From contig JAFTQL010000007.1 in assembly GCA_017462795.1 (NCBI GenBank), positions 1 through 43,387 of the forward strand: a stretch of 43,387 nt of DNA. Direction: 5' to 3'. The position numbers and the translations under genes are program-made. The number at the start of each line of letters is the position of its first letter. The first letter of the stretch is position 1. The notes below the pieces were generated by a model that saw only the letters and a program-made list of their open reading frames with translations, ran no database searches and had not been told where the DNA came from. This DNA is from Clostridia bacterium (GTDB lineage: Bacteria > Bacillota > Clostridia > Oscillospirales > CAG-272). Below, piece by piece: positions 32,541 through 40,749 of the stretch.

Positions 32541-32632
32541 CAGCCTGCTTCGAGGTTTATTATCAAAAGCCGTATAATTCCCGCATTTCCGAGGAAACAT
32601 ACAGATTATGCAGGCTTTGCGGAGGTGTGGTT

Positions 32633-33700
32633 ATGATCGAATGTTCCGGAAAAACTTTTTTCTCGTCGGCGGATGCAGTCACCGGCAGGCTGTGGCGCAT
32701 CGGAAAGGGCGATGGCGTTTCGTCCGATATGGCAAAGATATTGCTTTGGGACGGTAGCGCCGAGCTGTCCGATGCTCTTTTGCGGACCGCTGTTGGCGTG
32801 GTATTCCCCATGGGGATCTCTGACGACGAGCTGAAAAGAGCTTCCCGCCTCGCGGAGTTCCGACGATTGCCCGCCATACGCATAAACTGCGGACTGGACG
32901 GTATTCTCGGCGACGCGTGCGAGAAGATCGCCATTCTTGACAGCGAAAGAAAAAAGCTGTATATCAATCCCGATCTCGAGACCATAAACAGCTTTTTCGG
33001 TGTGAAAGCAAGAAAACCCCCAAAAAACATATCTGTGCTCAGCGAATACTCCGACGCTCCTCTGCCCGACGGATTCGACGGTCTGATCGTTGGTAAAGCT
33101 CTGCCCACACTCGCGGGAGAGGATGAGGCATATGAGTATTTCTGCGATATTGCCGACAAAAACATGGGACTTTCAATTGTCGCCACCGCCGATCTCGGGT
33201 CGGATGATGAGCATGGCGACAGCTTTATTTCAAGGGTCCGCGCCATCTACAGGGCGGGAGTGTGGGGACGCTTTTCCCTGCTCTGCACCTCCGTAAACAC
33301 CCCCGACCGCGCCGACACATGTATATCGCTTATGCACAAAGCATTTTGCGGACTTGATTCAGAGGGACGGGAATTCAACGGCTTTATTCCCAAGGGTATT
33401 GCCATATCCACACCGCTTATGCTGCTGTCCCGCCCCAAGCACAGGATAATAGATTTCTTTTGTATGGACTTTGCCCGTCTGAGGCGGCTCATGACCGATA
33501 GCCGCGATATCCAAACGGGGGATGTAGCCACAGCGGAGTATATAAGCGCTTTTGCCAGAGAGGCAGCCACCTCCAAGATCACCCTTCGCTCCGGCGGCGC
33601 GCTGACCCCCGAGGCACTGCGAAGGCTGACAGCCGACGACACGGTATCACAGATATACGCCACCCCCAACGAGCTCCGTAAAGTACGGCAGTGGGTATAA
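32633..33700 (+). CDS. degenerate PtsI-like (PEP-utilising enzyme) protein
   Basis: 355 residues. It follows the order of phosphoenolpyruvate-protein phosphotransferase: an N-terminal swivelling-type segment ending LPAIRINCGL, the ILDSERKKLYINPD hinge (PtsI: '.V...G.L.INP'), then a PEP-binding-barrel-like segment with DGFDGLIVGKALPT, LSIVATADLGSDDE, RAIYRAGVWGRFSLL, GFIPKGIAISTPLMLL and FFCMDFARLRRLMTDSRD. The residues that matter are gone: no phospho-His where PtsI has TSHTA, no RTEF arginine, no CGE-type cysteine at the end, and no HPr-binding domain. A pseudoenzyme or binding protein seems likely. GGAGGTG supports the ATG at 32633 over an upstream TTG. A TATAAT lies at 32573-32578 with a poor -35. 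Confidence 0.65.
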   Translation: MIECSGKTFFSSADAVTGRLWRIGKGDGVSSDMAKILLWDGSAELSDALLRTAVGVVFPMGISDDELKRASRLAEFRRLPAIRINCGLDGILGDACEKIAILDSERKKLYINPDLETINSFFGVKARKPPKNISVLSEYSDAPLPDGFDGLIVGKALPTLAGEDEAYEYFCDIADKNMGLSIVATADLGSDDEHGDSFISRVRAIYRAGVWGRFSLLCTSVNTPDRADTCISLMHKAFCGLDSEGREFNGFIPKGIAISTPLMLLSRPKHRIIDFFCMDFARLRRLMTDSRDIQTGDVATAEYISAFAREAATSKITLRSGGALTPEALRRLTADDTVSQIYATPNELRKVRQWV

Positions 33701-33973
33701 TGTGCTTGAGGCTTGTTTAAACGTGATAAAAGGTTAAAAATCCAGGTAAAAACGAAGAAAAGATCAACTTGATCTCTACCGTGTTTTTGTCTGTGCGCGA
33801 GTGAGCGTCATGGTTTGATTCTTTGCTTGATTTTGCGCTTTCTTTTTTGCTAACATTTTTTCTTTTGCTGAACAGTTTTTGGAGTTGTGCTTTTTGCGTC
33901 TCATTGTGCCGAAGGCACTCTTCATAAGGCGCAGCCCTGCTTCATTCCTTCGTGCGCCTTGGCACGCTTCATT
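33701..33973. other. gene-free stretch with two hairpins
   Basis: No credible gene. GTGCC/GGCAC (33906-33910 with 33914-33918, loop GAA) and AAGGCGCA/TGCGCCTT (33926-33933 with 33953-33960) form neighbouring hairpins just beyond the tRNA terminator, and GATCAA/TTGATC pairs near 33762-33775. The segment looks structured and could be a dispersed repeat or RNA relic. Confidence 0.45.
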
Positions 33974-34013
33974 AAAAAACGCACCTTTGCCGATAGGCAA
34001 AGGTGCGTTTTTT
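33974..34013 (-). terminator. tRNA-Arg terminator
   Basis: An 18-bp perfect stem (33974-33991 with 33996-34013, loop GATA) whose ends are A and T runs, 2 bp past the tRNA CCA end. Confidence 0.9.
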
Positions 34014-34015
34014 GT

Positions 34016-34092
34016 TGGCACGGCGTAAGGGATTCGAACCCCCGACCTTTTGGTTCGTAGCCAAACACTCTATCCAGCTGAGCTAACGCCGC
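34016..34092 (-). tRNA. tRNA-Arg (ACG)
   Basis: 77 nt with encoded CCA. Acceptor stem GCGGCGT/ACGCCGT (one G-U pair), D arm GCTC...GAGT... type, anticodon stem TTTGG/CCAAA with loop CTACGAA giving anticodon ACG, and T loop TTCGAAT. It lies 173 bp downstream of secG on the same strand, beyond the secG terminator. Confidence 0.96.
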
Positions 34093-34218
34093 GTAAGCTC
34101 GAAGCAAACTATTGCCTGCCCCGTGCGTACCCATATATAATATCACAAAAATGTTTTTTTGTCAATACTTTTTTTGAATTTTTCCAAAATTCTTTTGCCT
34201 TTTTCACTTTTTTCAAAA

Positions 34219-34250
34219 AAATATCGGCGCATATTTCTGCGCCGATATTT
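34219..34250 (-). terminator. secG terminator
   Basis: A 12-bp perfect stem (34219-34230 with 34239-34250) followed by a T run leftward, 15 bp past the secG stop. Confidence 0.85.
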
Positions 34251-34265
34251 TCCGGTTATTATGTT

Positions 34266-34508
34266 TTACGCCATTACGATGTAAAGAACAACAACGAGAA
34301 TTACAAAAACAAAAGACAGGATCGTTGTGATCTTAGCAAGCATCTTGTCTCTGGTCTTGCTCTTTCCCTTTGCAAAGAATGTCTCCGCAGCTCCCGCGAT
34401 AGCACCGGACAGTCTCTTGTCCTTTCCGGACTGAAGAAGAACCATTGCGGTAATAGCCAATGCCATAACAATGACGATAATTCCCATAACAATTTCCAAA
34501 GGTCCCAT
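34266..34508 (-). CDS. secG: preprotein translocase subunit SecG
   Basis: 80 residues with two membrane helices (about 5-25 and 58-78) joined by the conserved loop VLLQSGKDKRLSGAIAGAAETFF. This is the SecG pattern (family LLQ......G...G). It assists SecYEG protein export. GGAGGTG precedes the ATG. Expressed on its own. Confidence 0.93.
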   Translation of the reverse strand: MGPLEIVMGIIVIVMALAITAMVLLQSGKDKRLSGAIAGAAETFFAKGKSKTRDKMLAKITTILSFVFVILVVVLYIVMA

Positions 34509-34658
34509 AGTTACACCTCCATATAGATTATTAATGCCGTCGGTCTCCCGAGGCAGATGAAGTCATTAACATTCATATTTTACCACAAATCAAAACAAAA
34601 ATCAATAGGTATTTGAAGATTTTTAATTTTTTTCTCAAAATTCGTGATAAATATCCCA

Positions 34659-35630
34659 TCACTCACCGAAAACCGCCTCAAGAACGGCAACATTCGCTCT
34701 CATTATCTCCACATATCCCGTTCCGTCCCCGCCTGCGGACTGCATGGAGTCGAGAACGGCTATCCGCACATCCTTGTTGTCCGCGGCGCTTATCACGCTG
34801 TTGGCAAGCATTTCATCCGAGCTTTCCGTCACAAACAGGTACTCCGCCGAGACCTCTCCAAGCTTTTCGGCAAGCCTTACCGTTGTGGCTGTATCCCAGC
34901 CCGCGTCCGTATTGCACCCCTCAAAGGCGGCGTAGTAATCTATGCCGTAATCCTCAAAAAGGTACACAAAGGGAAAGCGATCGGCAAACACCACGGTGTC
35001 GTCCTCATCCATGGTCTGCGACAGCGCGGTCATGCGGACGTCAAGCCCGGTAAGCCTCTCAATATACGCATCGGCGTTTTTGCGGTACTTCTCCGCCCCA
35101 TCGGGATCAATGGCGCATATGCGCTCGCAGATATATCTCACAGCCGTGACGGCGTTTTTGGGTGAGAGCCACAGATGCTCGTCCGTCTCTCCGTGCTCAT
35201 GGTGCTCGTCATGCTCATGGACGTGATCGAGGCTCTCAGAGGTCACCTCGTAAAGCGTCATCCCATCGATCTCCGACAGGCGGATATGCTCAACTCCCTC
35301 GGCATCGGTGCGAAGAGCGTCCACTACCCACGCATCCGATATACCTCCCGCGCTTATAACGATATCACTCTCCTTGAGCTTTACCATATCCATGGGAGAG
35401 GCGTTATAGCTGTGCAGATCGGTAGAGCCCGAAACGAGAACAGATACGCTTATCCGCTCGCTGTCTCCCACAATATTTCTGACCCAATCGTATTCGGGAA
35501 ATACCGAGCAAACTATATTTATACGTCCGTCATCCTTGTCTGTGCCGCCGCACCCCACAAGAACGGACATACAAACCACACAAGCCATAGCTCCGAGCAA
35601 TATGTTGCGCGCCAATGCCCTTACCTTCAT
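34659..35630 (-). CDS. zinc-type metal ABC transporter substrate-binding lipoprotein
   Basis: 323 residues. Lipobox signal peptide (SVLVGC, Cys 27), then the cluster A-I/ZnuA fold: VCSVFPEYDWVRNIVG, first ligand STDLHSYNASPMDM, a His-rich loop (HVHEHDEHHEHGETDEH, about 137-153), second ligand EHLWLSPKNA, and an ADRFPFVYLFEDYGIDYY block in place of the usual third His. The His-rich loop points to zinc. It lacks neighbouring permease and ATPase genes. GGAGGTG precedes the ATG, and a perfect palindrome overlaps its promoter region, suggesting metal-dependent repression. Confidence 0.88.
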   Translation of the reverse strand: MKVRALARNILLGAMACVVCMSVLVGCGGTDKDDGRINIVCSVFPEYDWVRNIVGDSERISVSVLVSGSTDLHSYNASPMDMVKLKESDIVISAGGISDAWVVDALRTDAEGVEHIRLSEIDGMTLYEVTSESLDHVHEHDEHHEHGETDEHLWLSPKNAVTAVRYICERICAIDPDGAEKYRKNADAYIERLTGLDVRMTALSQTMDEDDTVVFADRFPFVYLFEDYGIDYYAAFEGCNTDAGWDTATTVRLAEKLGEVSAEYLFVTESSDEMLANSVISAADNKDVRIAVLDSMQSAGGDGTGYVEIMRANVAVLEAVFGE

Positions 35631-35667
35631 GCTTCACCTCCTCACACTTAATTGGTATAATACAAAA

Positions 35668-35685
35668 ATTAAACAAATGTTTAAT
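35668..35685. promoter_or_regulatory. palindromic operator at the metal-binding lipoprotein promoter
   Basis: A perfect 18-bp palindrome with 8-bp arms (ATTAAACA....TGTTTAAT) lies just upstream of a TATTAT -10 (leftward), over the -35/spacer region. The position and symmetry suit a metal-sensing repressor (Zur or DtxR/MntR type), unidentified here. Confidence 0.6.
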
Positions 35686-35703
35686 AGAACCCTACAAAGT
35701 AAA

Positions 35704-35731
35704 AATTCCGTACACTGAAGTGTACGGAATT
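35704..35731 (-). terminator. tRNA-Glu terminator
   Basis: A 12-bp perfect stem (35704-35715 with 35720-35731) followed by TTTTT-type sequence leftward, 1 bp past the tRNA. Confidence 0.87.
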
Positions 35732-35732
35732 C

Positions 35733-35807
35733 TGGTGACCCCTACGGGAATCGAACCCATGTTTTCGCCGTGAGAGGGCGATGTCTTAGCCGCTTGACCA
35801 AGGGGCC
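35733..35807 (-). tRNA. tRNA-Glu (CTC)
   Basis: 75 nt with encoded CCA. Acceptor stem GGCCCCT/AGGGGTC, anticodon stem CGCC/GGCG around loop CTCTCAC giving anticodon CTC, T loop TTCGATT. The isolated gene has its own terminator. Confidence 0.95.
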
Positions 35808-35898
35808 ATCATTTGACAGCTTTAGTATTATACCACACTTTTTTATAAATTGCAATACCTTTTTGAAAATTTCTTAAAATTTTTTTATTTTTTTAAAA

Positions 35899-35939
35899 AT
35901 CACCGCCCAAAGCCGTTTTTTGTGGCATTGGGCGGTGAT
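35899..35939 (-). terminator. terminator of the SipW-type operon
   Basis: A 16-bp stem with one mismatch (35899-35914 with 35924-35939), then TTTTT leftward, just past the stop at 35947. Confidence 0.87.
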
Positions 35940-35946
35940 GATCGCG

Positions 35947-36981
35947 TCAATATCCCGTCTGCTCGACGACCTGCTCGATAGTCTGACCCGATGTGGATCT
36001 CCATGTATCCGTATTGATCGATCCGCTTCCCGAGAAACCTGTAGAGTAGTTAACTATCTGCGCCTCGCCCTCAAACATATCACCGATCTGTATCCATTCG
36101 CCCGTGGTATCCTGTGTAAACACGGCGACGTAAACCGGAGCGTAAGCGCCTGTCCACTGTTCCCAGAAGCTGAGCTGCAGATCATCCGTTGTCATATAAA
36201 CCGTCATTTCAGCAACTCCGTCGCCTGTCAGATCTTCCCGCTTGATCATGATGGTAACATCTGTATCCACACCGCCGATATTGATATGAAGATCTCCGAC
36301 GAACAGATCCTCAAGCAGTGCTATATCCGCAGCGGTCGCGCCCACAACATTACCCACATAAGTTTCGTTTCTGTTGTTTTCGTCGCCCTTGTCCATATGA
36401 TCTGTCAGCGTCTTATAGTCACCGTCAGTATCGTTGAGTATCTCCCTGAATCTCTCCATAACTCCGTTTGCGGCAACCTCGGCATCGTCCTCGGGGATCT
36501 CGTCAAGAGGCAGAAACTCATAGTCGATCACCGAGTAAAGACTGCTGTCGGTGGCGGATGAGCCGCTCACATATGTAAAGACAACATCAAACTCAAGGCT
36601 CTCTCCCGGAGCTACCTCTGTTCTTTTGGCGATGGACGGCGTGATCTTTATATTCTCGTTGTCATATCCGTCGCCGATAGCGTACTTATAGGTGTTGTAG
36701 CCGTACACAATGTCGGTGTTATTGTAAACGGTGATCCGCATGGTAGCGGAGGCAGACGCACCCAGATCCACCGTACTTGTTACAATGGTCTTTGTCCATT
36801 TGATACCGCTGCCCGAGCCGCTTGTCATTACCGCGTCGGTTACAAACACACTCTCCTCGGCAGATGCCTGCGCGCTTCCCGTGATGGAAAGCGTGTCGGT
36901 AAGCTGCGCGTATCCCACGGCAAGGAAACAGACCATAAAGGAGAACACGATACCCAATATGACCTTAGCCCATCTACTCAT
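35947..36981 (-). CDS. secreted protein with SipW-type signal motif
   Basis: 344 residues. N-terminal helix (about 7-23) followed by VGYAQLTDTLSITGSAQAS, the same GYA.LT..L.I.G.A motif seen at the start of the 175-aa protein in this operon, the mark of signal peptides cut by SipW-type signal peptidases (TasA/camelysin class). Residues about 45-190 are beta-rich (NNTDIVYGYNTYKYAIGDG, EVAPGESLEFDVVFTYVSGSS), then a predicted helical stretch and a second beta-rich domain (DLTGDGVAEMTVYMTTDDLQLSF, PVYVAVFTQDTTGEW). Likely an accessory fibre or surface subunit. AAGGAG precedes the ATG. Last gene of the operon, 40 bp after the DUF5305-like gene. Confidence 0.78.
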   Translation of the reverse strand: MSRWAKVILGIVFSFMVCFLAVGYAQLTDTLSITGSAQASAEESVFVTDAVMTSGSGSGIKWTKTIVTSTVDLGASASATMRITVYNNTDIVYGYNTYKYAIGDGYDNENIKITPSIAKRTEVAPGESLEFDVVFTYVSGSSATDSSLYSVIDYEFLPLDEIPEDDAEVAANGVMERFREILNDTDGDYKTLTDHMDKGDENNRNETYVGNVVGATAADIALLEDLFVGDLHINIGGVDTDVTIMIKREDLTGDGVAEMTVYMTTDDLQLSFWEQWTGAYAPVYVAVFTQDTTGEWIQIGDMFEGEAQIVNYSTGFSGSGSINTDTWRSTSGQTIEQVVEQTGY

Positions 36982-37021
36982 ATATCATGTTCTCCTTTCG
37001 TTTTATTATTTTAATTTGACA

Positions 37022-38596
37022 TCACTGCTCTTCCGTCATTTCGGGCTCGGCAGTCGCGGTATGTGTCTCCCCGCTCTTTGACAGCATTCCGGTGAGCGCG
37101 GACGCCGCCTTGTGCTTTACCACGCCGATTATCTTTTTCAGCGGGTATTTAAGTGTTTCAGGGTCTACGGTATGATTTCCGTGGGCGACTGCCGCCTTGC
37201 GGATAACATCCTTGTTGCTTGCCACGTCCCTTGAGGGAACGAGGACCACGTCTCCGTCGTGGATATCCTCTCCGTTGGGATCGTAACGGTAGATCTTGTT
37301 TTTGTGCGGTCTCTCGGGCCATACGACTCCGATGACCTCAACACCCGGCTTTTCCTCGGTGCTTGCGTATTCCTCATCGATCTCATCCACAAAGTCTATC
37401 TTTGAAAGCTCAACATCGGGAGCTGCCATCGCTTCGGCAACCGCCTCCTCGTCAACATTCTCGCTCACAAGAATGACTTCCTCGACCTCCTCAGACTCCT
37501 CCGCGGGAGCTCCGTAAATTCTGTCATAATCCTCGACCTTGACCTCATAGAGATAAAGTATTTTTGTGTTGGTGGGTATGATAAACTGCGTGCAGGTCTG
37601 GTCGGCATTCTCGCTCATGAGAATGGGAGACTGAATGGTGTCTCTTATGCCCAGCATCTCCGTAAAGGTCTTTACCATAAGTATCTGATACCCGTTGGTG
37701 TCAAATCCGTTGCTTATCTGCTGTATGTAGGAGCGGTAAGAGGAAACAAGCTTTCTCACCTTGATAGCATAGTTGATATCCTCGTTTCTTGTAAGGAAAA
37801 CAAAAGCGATAAGCACGATTATGAGCAGACCGTCTATTGAGCCTGAAACAATGGAGGCGATAAGGAAGATATTTCTGTTAACGCCGTTGTAGCAGGCAAG
37901 CACCTTGCTCTCTCCGTCGGGAACGGTGGAGGTCATCTCAATATTTACTGTCTTACTTGTAAGAGGGATGTTAAGCGCAACAACATATTCGTTTTCGCTG
38001 TCCTCTTGAAATTGGTCGCTGTAGCCCACAACATCGATGTGCATTCTCACCGACAGATAGCTTGTGGTATCGTTCAGATCATAGGTCTTTACAAATCTGT
38101 CGGCAATATCGTTGTACCGCGCGTAATCAATAACTATCTGCTCGTTGATCTCCAGCTTGTTGCTGCTGCTCTGTGTCGCTCTCTGCTCGTCCTTAAGACT
38201 GTACACGGGATCGAATATGGCGACATCGGAATCATTGTCAATAACATTGAGCTGTGCCTCTATGCGGTAGGCGTATTCATAGTCAACGCCCTCGGTAGCC
38301 ATGGTAAGCTCATAGTCAAAATCGGCAACGACGCTGTCTATAAGTGTTGCGATGTAAGCCTGATCTCCGTCCGCCCACTCGCTGTCGTAAAACTCGTTTT
38401 CCTTGAGCTTTACCTTGTGTTCAACATTTCCCCGCTCGGTGTAGTCTATGTAATACGTCTTGTTTACCCGGTAGTAGGTAATGAATGACCCGAGAAGAAT
38501 CAGCGTCGCCAAAGCAATGATCACCGCCTGAACAATGATCCATCTCTTTCGGTTTTTCTTATATTCAAGTCTTCTTTTTCTTTCGGCCTCTGACAT
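37022..38596 (-). CDS. DUF5305-like two-helix membrane protein
   Basis: 524 residues. A basic start (about 1-20), a membrane helix (about 22-45), an extracytoplasmic beta-rich domain of about 200 residues, a second membrane helix (about 256-278) and a long cytoplasmic tail of about 245 residues. The outer part (YYRVNKTYYIDYTERGNVEHKV..., YEYAYRIEAQLNVIDND..., VVALNIPLTSKTVNIEM) matches the DUF5305 pattern I recall, which is found beside SipW-type peptidases. The inner tail includes a Glu/Val-rich stretch. GAGGAG fixes the ATG at 38596. It starts 16 bp after the signal peptidase stop. Possible role: anchoring or assembling exported subunits. Confidence 0.72.
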   Translation of the reverse strand: MSEAERKRRLEYKKNRKRWIIVQAVIIALATLILLGSFITYYRVNKTYYIDYTERGNVEHKVKLKENEFYDSEWADGDQAYIATLIDSVVADFDYELTMATEGVDYEYAYRIEAQLNVIDNDSDVAIFDPVYSLKDEQRATQSSSNKLEINEQIVIDYARYNDIADRFVKTYDLNDTTSYLSVRMHIDVVGYSDQFQEDSENEYVVALNIPLTSKTVNIEMTSTVPDGESKVLACYNGVNRNIFLIASIVSGSIDGLLIIVLIAFVFLTRNEDINYAIKVRKLVSSYRSYIQQISNGFDTNGYQILMVKTFTEMLGIRDTIQSPILMSENADQTCTQFIIPTNTKILYLYEVKVEDYDRIYGAPAEESEEVEEVILVSENVDEEAVAEAMAAPDVELSKIDFVDEIDEEYASTEEKPGVEVIGVVWPERPHKNKIYRYDPNGEDIHDGDVVLVPSRDVASNKDVIRKAAVAHGNHTVDPETLKYPLKKIIGVVKHKAASALTGMLSKSGETHTATAEPEMTEEQ

Positions 38597-38612
38597 TTTG
38601 TACTCCTCTCGT

Positions 38613-39731
38613 TTACGCAAATAAACTTCTTACAAAGATGGTCGGATAACCGACAAAGGGCACCTTGAAATATGCAAGCCCAACCACATCGGCATCCGTG
38701 ATATATCCTACGTCAAGGTCCTCATTTACATCACCCTTGGTGTAGTAACGGTTGAATCCGTTTATCCTCTTGATGTCCACCACACGGTGAACTATCAGGT
38801 TATTGTCTTTTCTGAAAACTATTACCTGCCCTACGACTATCGTCTGATCGTCATACTGCTCAAATATGACCGCGTCGCCCTTGTTGACCTCACCGGTCAT
38901 ACTGTCCGTGGCGATGACAAGCGCGCCGTATCTGAACTGACAGGATATAAGCATTACGAAGGAAAGCAATACAGCCGCAAGCAGTACAGCTCCAACGTAA
39001 GAAAGCTTGTTCTTTTTCTTTACCGCAAACCGCCTTTTCTTTTCATACAGCATGTCGATAAACCAATATATCAACAGCGGTATGAGTATCTTTACAAAAG
39101 CGTAAAGCGAATCGGGGATAGCGGAGGTGTATGGAATAATATAGGGGAAAATGGTTATAAGCGATCTGTACACAATATTCGGTACAGCGCCATATCTCTT
39201 TGATAAGTAATGGTATAAAAGATTTGCCGTTATGGCAGGCAGGAAGGTAAGCCCCACCACGTCCATAAACTTGTTGAAGGTCTGTATCTGCCCGAGAGTG
39301 GATAAGATAAGCACCTCGGAAAGTACTCCGATAACATATACCAGTACATCAACAAGCTTATTGTTTTGTGCCCTTAACACGCTTCTCATGATCTCTCCTG
39401 AGATGATCATAACAGCTATAGGGAAAATAAATTTTGTAAATAATGAAAATTCAAATGTGTAAATTGATCTATAAAAGCCAAAGTGTAAGCCCGTGAGATA
39501 ATACAGTATGAGATACAACAAGGCGATAACAGCCATCAGACCAAGAACTGCCTTTTTGTTGATCGAAAGAATACTTCTCTTCTTGACCAACCGACAAACT
39601 ATGACAGCCAATGGTAAAAGCAACGCCGCGCCTATGACACGCCCGAAATTTTCGGGAATGATCAGGGCAAGGAAAAGAGCCGCAACACTTGATATTGAGA
39701 TCGCATATAATATTTTTTTATCTATATACAT
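38613..39731 (-). CDS. signal peptidase I of SipW/ER type with large membrane N-terminus
   Basis: 372 residues. The C-terminal 130 residues are the peptidase: catalytic Ser277 in ATDSMTGEVNKGDAV, His315 in NNLIVHRVVD in place of the usual lysine (the Ser/His pair of SipW and eukaryotic-type signal peptidases), and the YYTKGDVNEDLD box with Asp334. Before it lie about 230 residues with roughly seven or eight hydrophobic helices, whereas ordinary SipW is near 190 residues in all. It presumably cuts the GYA.LT signal peptides of the two flanking operon proteins. AAGGAGG precedes the ATG. A short AT-rich palindrome (39758-39774) in the gap upstream may tune expression relative to the first gene. 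Confidence 0.85.
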   Translation of the reverse strand: MYIDKKILYAISISSVAALFLALIIPENFGRVIGAALLLPLAVIVCRLVKKRSILSINKKAVLGLMAVIALLYLILYYLTGLHFGFYRSIYTFEFSLFTKFIFPIAVMIISGEIMRSVLRAQNNKLVDVLVYVIGVLSEVLILSTLGQIQTFNKFMDVVGLTFLPAITANLLYHYLSKRYGAVPNIVYRSLITIFPYIIPYTSAIPDSLYAFVKILIPLLIYWFIDMLYEKKRRFAVKKKNKLSYVGAVLLAAVLLSFVMLISCQFRYGALVIATDSMTGEVNKGDAVIFEQYDDQTIVVGQVIVFRKDNNLIVHRVVDIKRINGFNRYYTKGDVNEDLDVGYITDADVVGLAYFKVPFVGYPTIFVRSLFA

Positions 39732-39789
39732 ATTTTCCTCCTTTCCTTGCCCTAATAATTATTCACTGAATAATATTAATAACCAACAA

Positions 39790-40317
39790 TTAAGCTGCTG
39801 TATCTACAGTATCTACAGATACTGCGGTAAGCTCAACCAGGAAAGAACCGCTGATAGTCTCTGTAGGTGTCTTGAGAAGCTTAACAGTAACAGTTATATC
39901 CAATTTTCCTCCGGCAACAAGTGTCTTATCTTCGCCATTCCAGTCACTGGTAAGTTCAAAATACTCGGGAAGAGTATTGGTTGTCAGCTTAGGTGTAACG
40001 GTTGCGTCAATATCACCGTCATTTTTAATTGTGAAGGTAAATGTAGCTGTATCATCCTTACCCTTAAGAGAATTGGCAGTAAAGGAAGCACTGTCTTTGT
40101 TGTTTGCATTAATGGATGCTGTGTTAGTAGTATTTTCGCCGTTGGCTACAGCCGCTGAGAAATATATATCCTCATTAAAAGCCTCTTCAGCCGCCGATGC
40201 ATTAACATCTGCTTTACCGTTAATATCCAGCACATTGGTAAGTGCCGCATAACCGATACCAATGGTGAGTGCCGCGACAAGAATAAATGCTACAACAATA
40301 AACTTTCTTTTTTTCAT
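39790..40317 (-). CDS. TasA/camelysin-like secreted protein, SipW-type substrate
   Basis: 175 residues. N-terminal basic stretch and membrane helix (about 5-22) followed by IGYAALTNVLDINGKADVNA, the SipW-type signal motif. The mature part is a beta-sandwich-like domain with Asn/Thr/Lys-rich strands (TATFTFTIKNDGDIDATVTPKL, GGKLDITVTVKLLKTP), similar in pattern to the TasA/CalY family of fibre-forming or matrix proteins. First gene before the peptidase gene; AAAAGGAG precedes the ATG. Base composition is more AT-rich than its neighbours. Probably the abundant fibre subunit of the system. Confidence 0.8.
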   Translation of the reverse strand: MKKRKFIVVAFILVAALTIGIGYAALTNVLDINGKADVNASAAEEAFNEDIYFSAAVANGENTTNTASINANNKDSASFTANSLKGKDDTATFTFTIKNDGDIDATVTPKLTTNTLPEYFELTSDWNGEDKTLVAGGKLDITVTVKLLKTPTETISGSFLVELTAVSVDTVDTAA

Positions 40318-40440
40318 GATTTTCTCTCCTTTTAAATAAAAATGTTTCTTTATATCCTAAAGCCTTTAGCTTTTGAGATATCATTAAAATAATATAAACA
40401 GATCGACCGGACAAAGTGAGCATCTTCCTCCGGGAAGCAG

Positions 40441-40584
40441 TCACCTTGCCCGGGGAAGTAAGTGTTTCCAGTCATTATTTGTGTTATCCTTTCGTGCAGA
40501 GCGTGCGTCATGTCCGCTGTCAATAGCCTTACGATACATGTCCACCTGTTGCCGTTTGTCGGCTCTCGGTGCTTTTCTGTACAT
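40441..40584 (-). CDS. small basic 47-aa leader protein
   Basis: 47 residues, about one quarter Arg/Lys, no membrane segment, starting MYRKAPRADKRQQVDMYRKA. A perfect GGAGGAG stands six bases before the ATG, among the strongest ribosome binding sites here. It lies between a leader terminator (40630-40665) and the SipW-type substrate gene, 123 bp upstream of that gene. I do not recognise it. It may be a real small protein or a translated leader that controls the operon. Confidence 0.5.
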   Translation of the reverse strand: MYRKAPRADKRQQVDMYRKAIDSGHDARSARKDNTNNDWKHLLPRAR

Positions 40585-40629
40585 AGTCTCCTCCTTTTGT
40601 CGATGTTCATTTTTAATGTTATGCTTTAC

Positions 40630-40665
40630 AAAAAACAGGATATTCCCATAAATGTGAATATCCTG
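40630..40665 (-). terminator. intrinsic terminator inside the SipW-operon leader (attenuator candidate)
   Basis: A 10-bp perfect stem (40636-40645 with 40656-40665) followed leftward by TTTTTTGT. It lies about 80 nt after the expected transcription start and well before the small ORF, so full-length transcripts need read-through or antitermination. Confidence 0.75.
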
Positions 40666-40749
40666 CAACTTTTGCACTAAATTCAATTGTGTTTGAGGTG
40701 CTTTTTTCACAAATATGTGGTATAATATATATCTATCGATTACACCATT

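Noticed and set aside
33776..34021. 81-codon leftward frame beyond tRNA-Arg
   Set aside because: It starts inside the tRNA terminator, is very basic and low in complexity, and has no ribosome binding site.
33922..34146. 74-codon frame across the tRNA-Arg gene
   Set aside because: It is a translation of the tRNA gene itself (LAQLDRVFGYEPKGRG-type peptide), a familiar artefact.
40317..40742. Cyclic-di-GMP riboswitch in the SipW-operon leader
   Set aside because: Considered because of the biofilm-like genes, but the conserved GEMM-I and GEMM-II core sequences are not visible.
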